Shown here in pieces: positions 62,864-64,000 of a DNA stretch of 64,000 nt; positions within the stretch are counted from its first letter, which is position 1; the number at the start of each line of letters is the position of its first letter. This DNA is from Chloroflexota bacterium (GTDB lineage Bacteria > Chloroflexota > Anaerolineae > Promineifilales > Promineifilaceae): NCBI GenBank assembly GCA_018004935.1, contig JAGNBF010000021.1:1-64000 (forward strand), written 5' to 3'. A model generated the notes under the pieces. It ran no database searches. It saw only the letters and a list, made by a program, of their open reading frames with translations, and had not been told where the DNA came from. A program made the position numbers and the translations under genes.

Positions 62864-62974
62864 GGCTCTTTGGGAATTTAGGGGGTTGACACAATATGTA
62901 CGGGCTGGCCTTGTGCCTGCCCAGTGTGGGGCAACCACAAGGGTTGCCCGTACCCCACGAAATCCCGAAGACCC
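62864..62974 (+). mobile_element. MITE copy H with perfect target duplication
   Basis: 111 bp, starting GGCTCTTTGGG and ending CCCGAAGACCC. AATATTTA is duplicated (62856-62863 and 62975-62982). Confidence 0.94.
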
Positions 62975-63418
62975 AATATTTAATCGGGGAACGCATTCAT
63001 TGACCCCATCCCCCATTCCCGAGAGAAGGGGGGAATTCTAATGGGGCATTTTTCGGGGCGAATGCCCCGAAAAATGTCCCTTAGAAAAGTTCCCCACCCC
63101 TGGGGGCGGGGTTAGGGGTGGGGGTGATTCCATCAAATTGGTAAAGCTGATTTGAACCATGCCCAAATTGAAACTTGTTGGAGATGAGAACTAAAATAGC
63201 TCTTTGGATTTCAGTTGGATATAATCCCCCATCGTTTTACTTCTGCCAGACCAACATTCGTAGTTCGTCATACATCATGAGGATTAAGATAGGCTTTATG
63301 CGATTGCTCGAGCCGGTCTCCTGACCGTGTTCGTTCGGCTTCGGTGAGGACACCGGCCACAGTCCGTAAGTCCTAAAAAGTAAATTCTCACTATAACCCA
63401 TCGTTGGGGGAGAAACCG
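62975..63418. repeat. Gene-free stretch with composite-repeat fragments
   Basis: 63043-63080 is an inverted repeat GGGGCATTTTTCGGGG with its complement. 63085-63125 matches the GGGGCGGGGTTAGGGGTGGG part of the composite repeat. 63310-63365 holds the GCCGGTCTCCTGACCG module. No gene seen. Confidence 0.55.
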
Positions 63419-64000
63419 ATGCCTGTTCGCAAACAGAACCGAGACACGAGCCGTTCACTGGCCACGTTCCTGGAAACCGCCGTGCGGCAAGATACCGGCG
63501 ACGAATCGTTCATTCCGGTGGAACGGTTATACGAGCAATTCATCGCCTCTGGGATGGATTATGCCGGGGCACTCAGTTCTGGCTATAGCGAAGGCGGCCT
63601 CAGCCTGACCGTAACAGCGGGCATTGATTGGGGCAAACTCATTGCCCCGTTTGGCCCTTTCACCCTGGAAAGCACGGCTTCCGGGGCCGGGCAACGGGCC
63701 AGACGTACCTTATTGGTTATTCAACGCCAACCCCAATCCCCCTCTCCAAGCGATTCTTTTTGGTGCGGTCAACCCATCTGTGTGATGAACCTGGCCGGAG
63801 TGCATTGGCAGTTTAAGACCAAATTGAACCTGACCGCCGAAGTCGGGTTGCCGGATAGCGTAAAAAGTGCCCTGTCCGCGGCCGCAGAGATTGGCCCAGA
63901 AGAGGTCGCCTTAAGCCTGGATGCCAGTGTGAGCGCGGAAGCGGGGGTGTCTTACGACGTAAGTCATCTCTTCTGTCAGGATATTCAGCCCAAATCATAC
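63419..64000 (+). CDS. Unrecognised protein (partial, N-terminal 194 aa; continues beyond window)
   Basis: ATG 63419 with GGGGGAG 6 bases before gives an uninterrupted frame to the window end. The first 40 residues are charged (MPVRKQNRDTSRSLATFLET) with no signal peptide. The later part is rich in small residues and alternating strands (SEGGLSLTVTAGIDWG, EVALSLDASVSAEAG). I do not recognise the family. The high Ala/Ser content and one GCGGCCGC site fit the local gene style. Confidence 0.75.
   Translation, partial: MPVRKQNRDTSRSLATFLETAVRQDTGDESFIPVERLYEQFIASGMDYAGALSSGYSEGGLSLTVTAGIDWGKLIAPFGPFTLESTASGAGQRARRTLLVIQRQPQSPSPSDSFWCGQPICVMNLAGVHWQFKTKLNLTAEVGLPDSVKSALSAAAEIGPEEVALSLDASVSAEAGVSYDVSHLFCQDIQPKSY

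Noticed and set aside
17237..62900. TTGACA box in each MITE as an outward promoter
   Set aside because: At 17 bp downstream the sequence is only CCTTGT-like, a poor -10 box, so the element does not look like a standard promoter carrier.
1..64000. tRNA or rRNA genes
   Set aside because: I looked through the gene-free stretches and saw no cloverleaf-type or rRNA-like sequence; a tRNA scan would settle it.

Overview
The window looks like a chromosomal segment of an uncultured-type Chloroflexota bacterium, probably Anaerolineae or a close class. This is inferred from gene style: SARP/NB-ARC/TPR regulators, a CHASE2 protein kinase, NarL-type two-component pairs, DUF2142 membrane proteins and a giant repeat-built surface protein. 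No rRNA or tRNA was seen, so the taxonomy is an inference. Two sequence-wide traits stand out. The palindrome GCGGCCGC occurs about 73 times by hand count, nearly always inside genes. The spaces between genes are filled with several families of dispersed, hairpin-forming repeats.

Layout. Positions 1-13650 (minus strand) are one uninterrupted reading frame of at least 4550 codons. It encodes a giant membrane-anchored, exported protein made of calcium-binding TSP3 repeats, Ig-like, LamG, YWTD-propeller and PPC domains, and it runs off the left edge. A translationally coupled 66-aa ORF precedes it. A SARP regulator (13971-17033) diverges from this pair, and the shared intergenic region has the spacing of a SARP-type promoter pointing at the giant gene. 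Next come an orphan nuclease, an ECF sigma factor with a FecR-like membrane protein, a protein kinase-CHASE2-cyclase fusion with a degenerate cyclase domain, and a TPR/PAS hybrid histidine kinase. A small copper-type pair follows (cupredoxin lipoprotein plus a DUF411 lipoprotein whose first metal-motif cysteine codon reads TGA), then a NarL-type response regulator/histidine kinase pair and a second orphan nuclease.

Positions 35984-47622 hold a co-directional catabolic-looking cluster: GPH/SLC45-like symporter, alpha/beta hydrolase, CocE/S15 hydrolase, enoyl-CoA hydratase, dipeptide epimerase, agmatinase-type ureohydrolase, TetR regulator, acyl-CoA ligase and a beta-lactamase-fold serine hydrolase. 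The complete high-affinity potassium system follows at 48484-57195 (a small membrane ORF, then kdpF-A-B-C-D-E). The right end has a DUF2142 membrane protein, a 73-bp minisatellite, a PAP2 phosphatase, an MFS transporter fused to a cyclic-nucleotide-binding domain (minus strand), and the start of an unrecognised gene cut by the window edge.

Mobile DNA. Eight full-length copies of a MITE of about 110 bp (imperfect terminal inverted repeats beginning GGCTCTTTGGG, related to the ISL3 type) are present. Four have perfect 8-bp target duplications, and two of those sit inside copies of other repeats whose uninterrupted paralogues are also in the window. No transposase gene is present.
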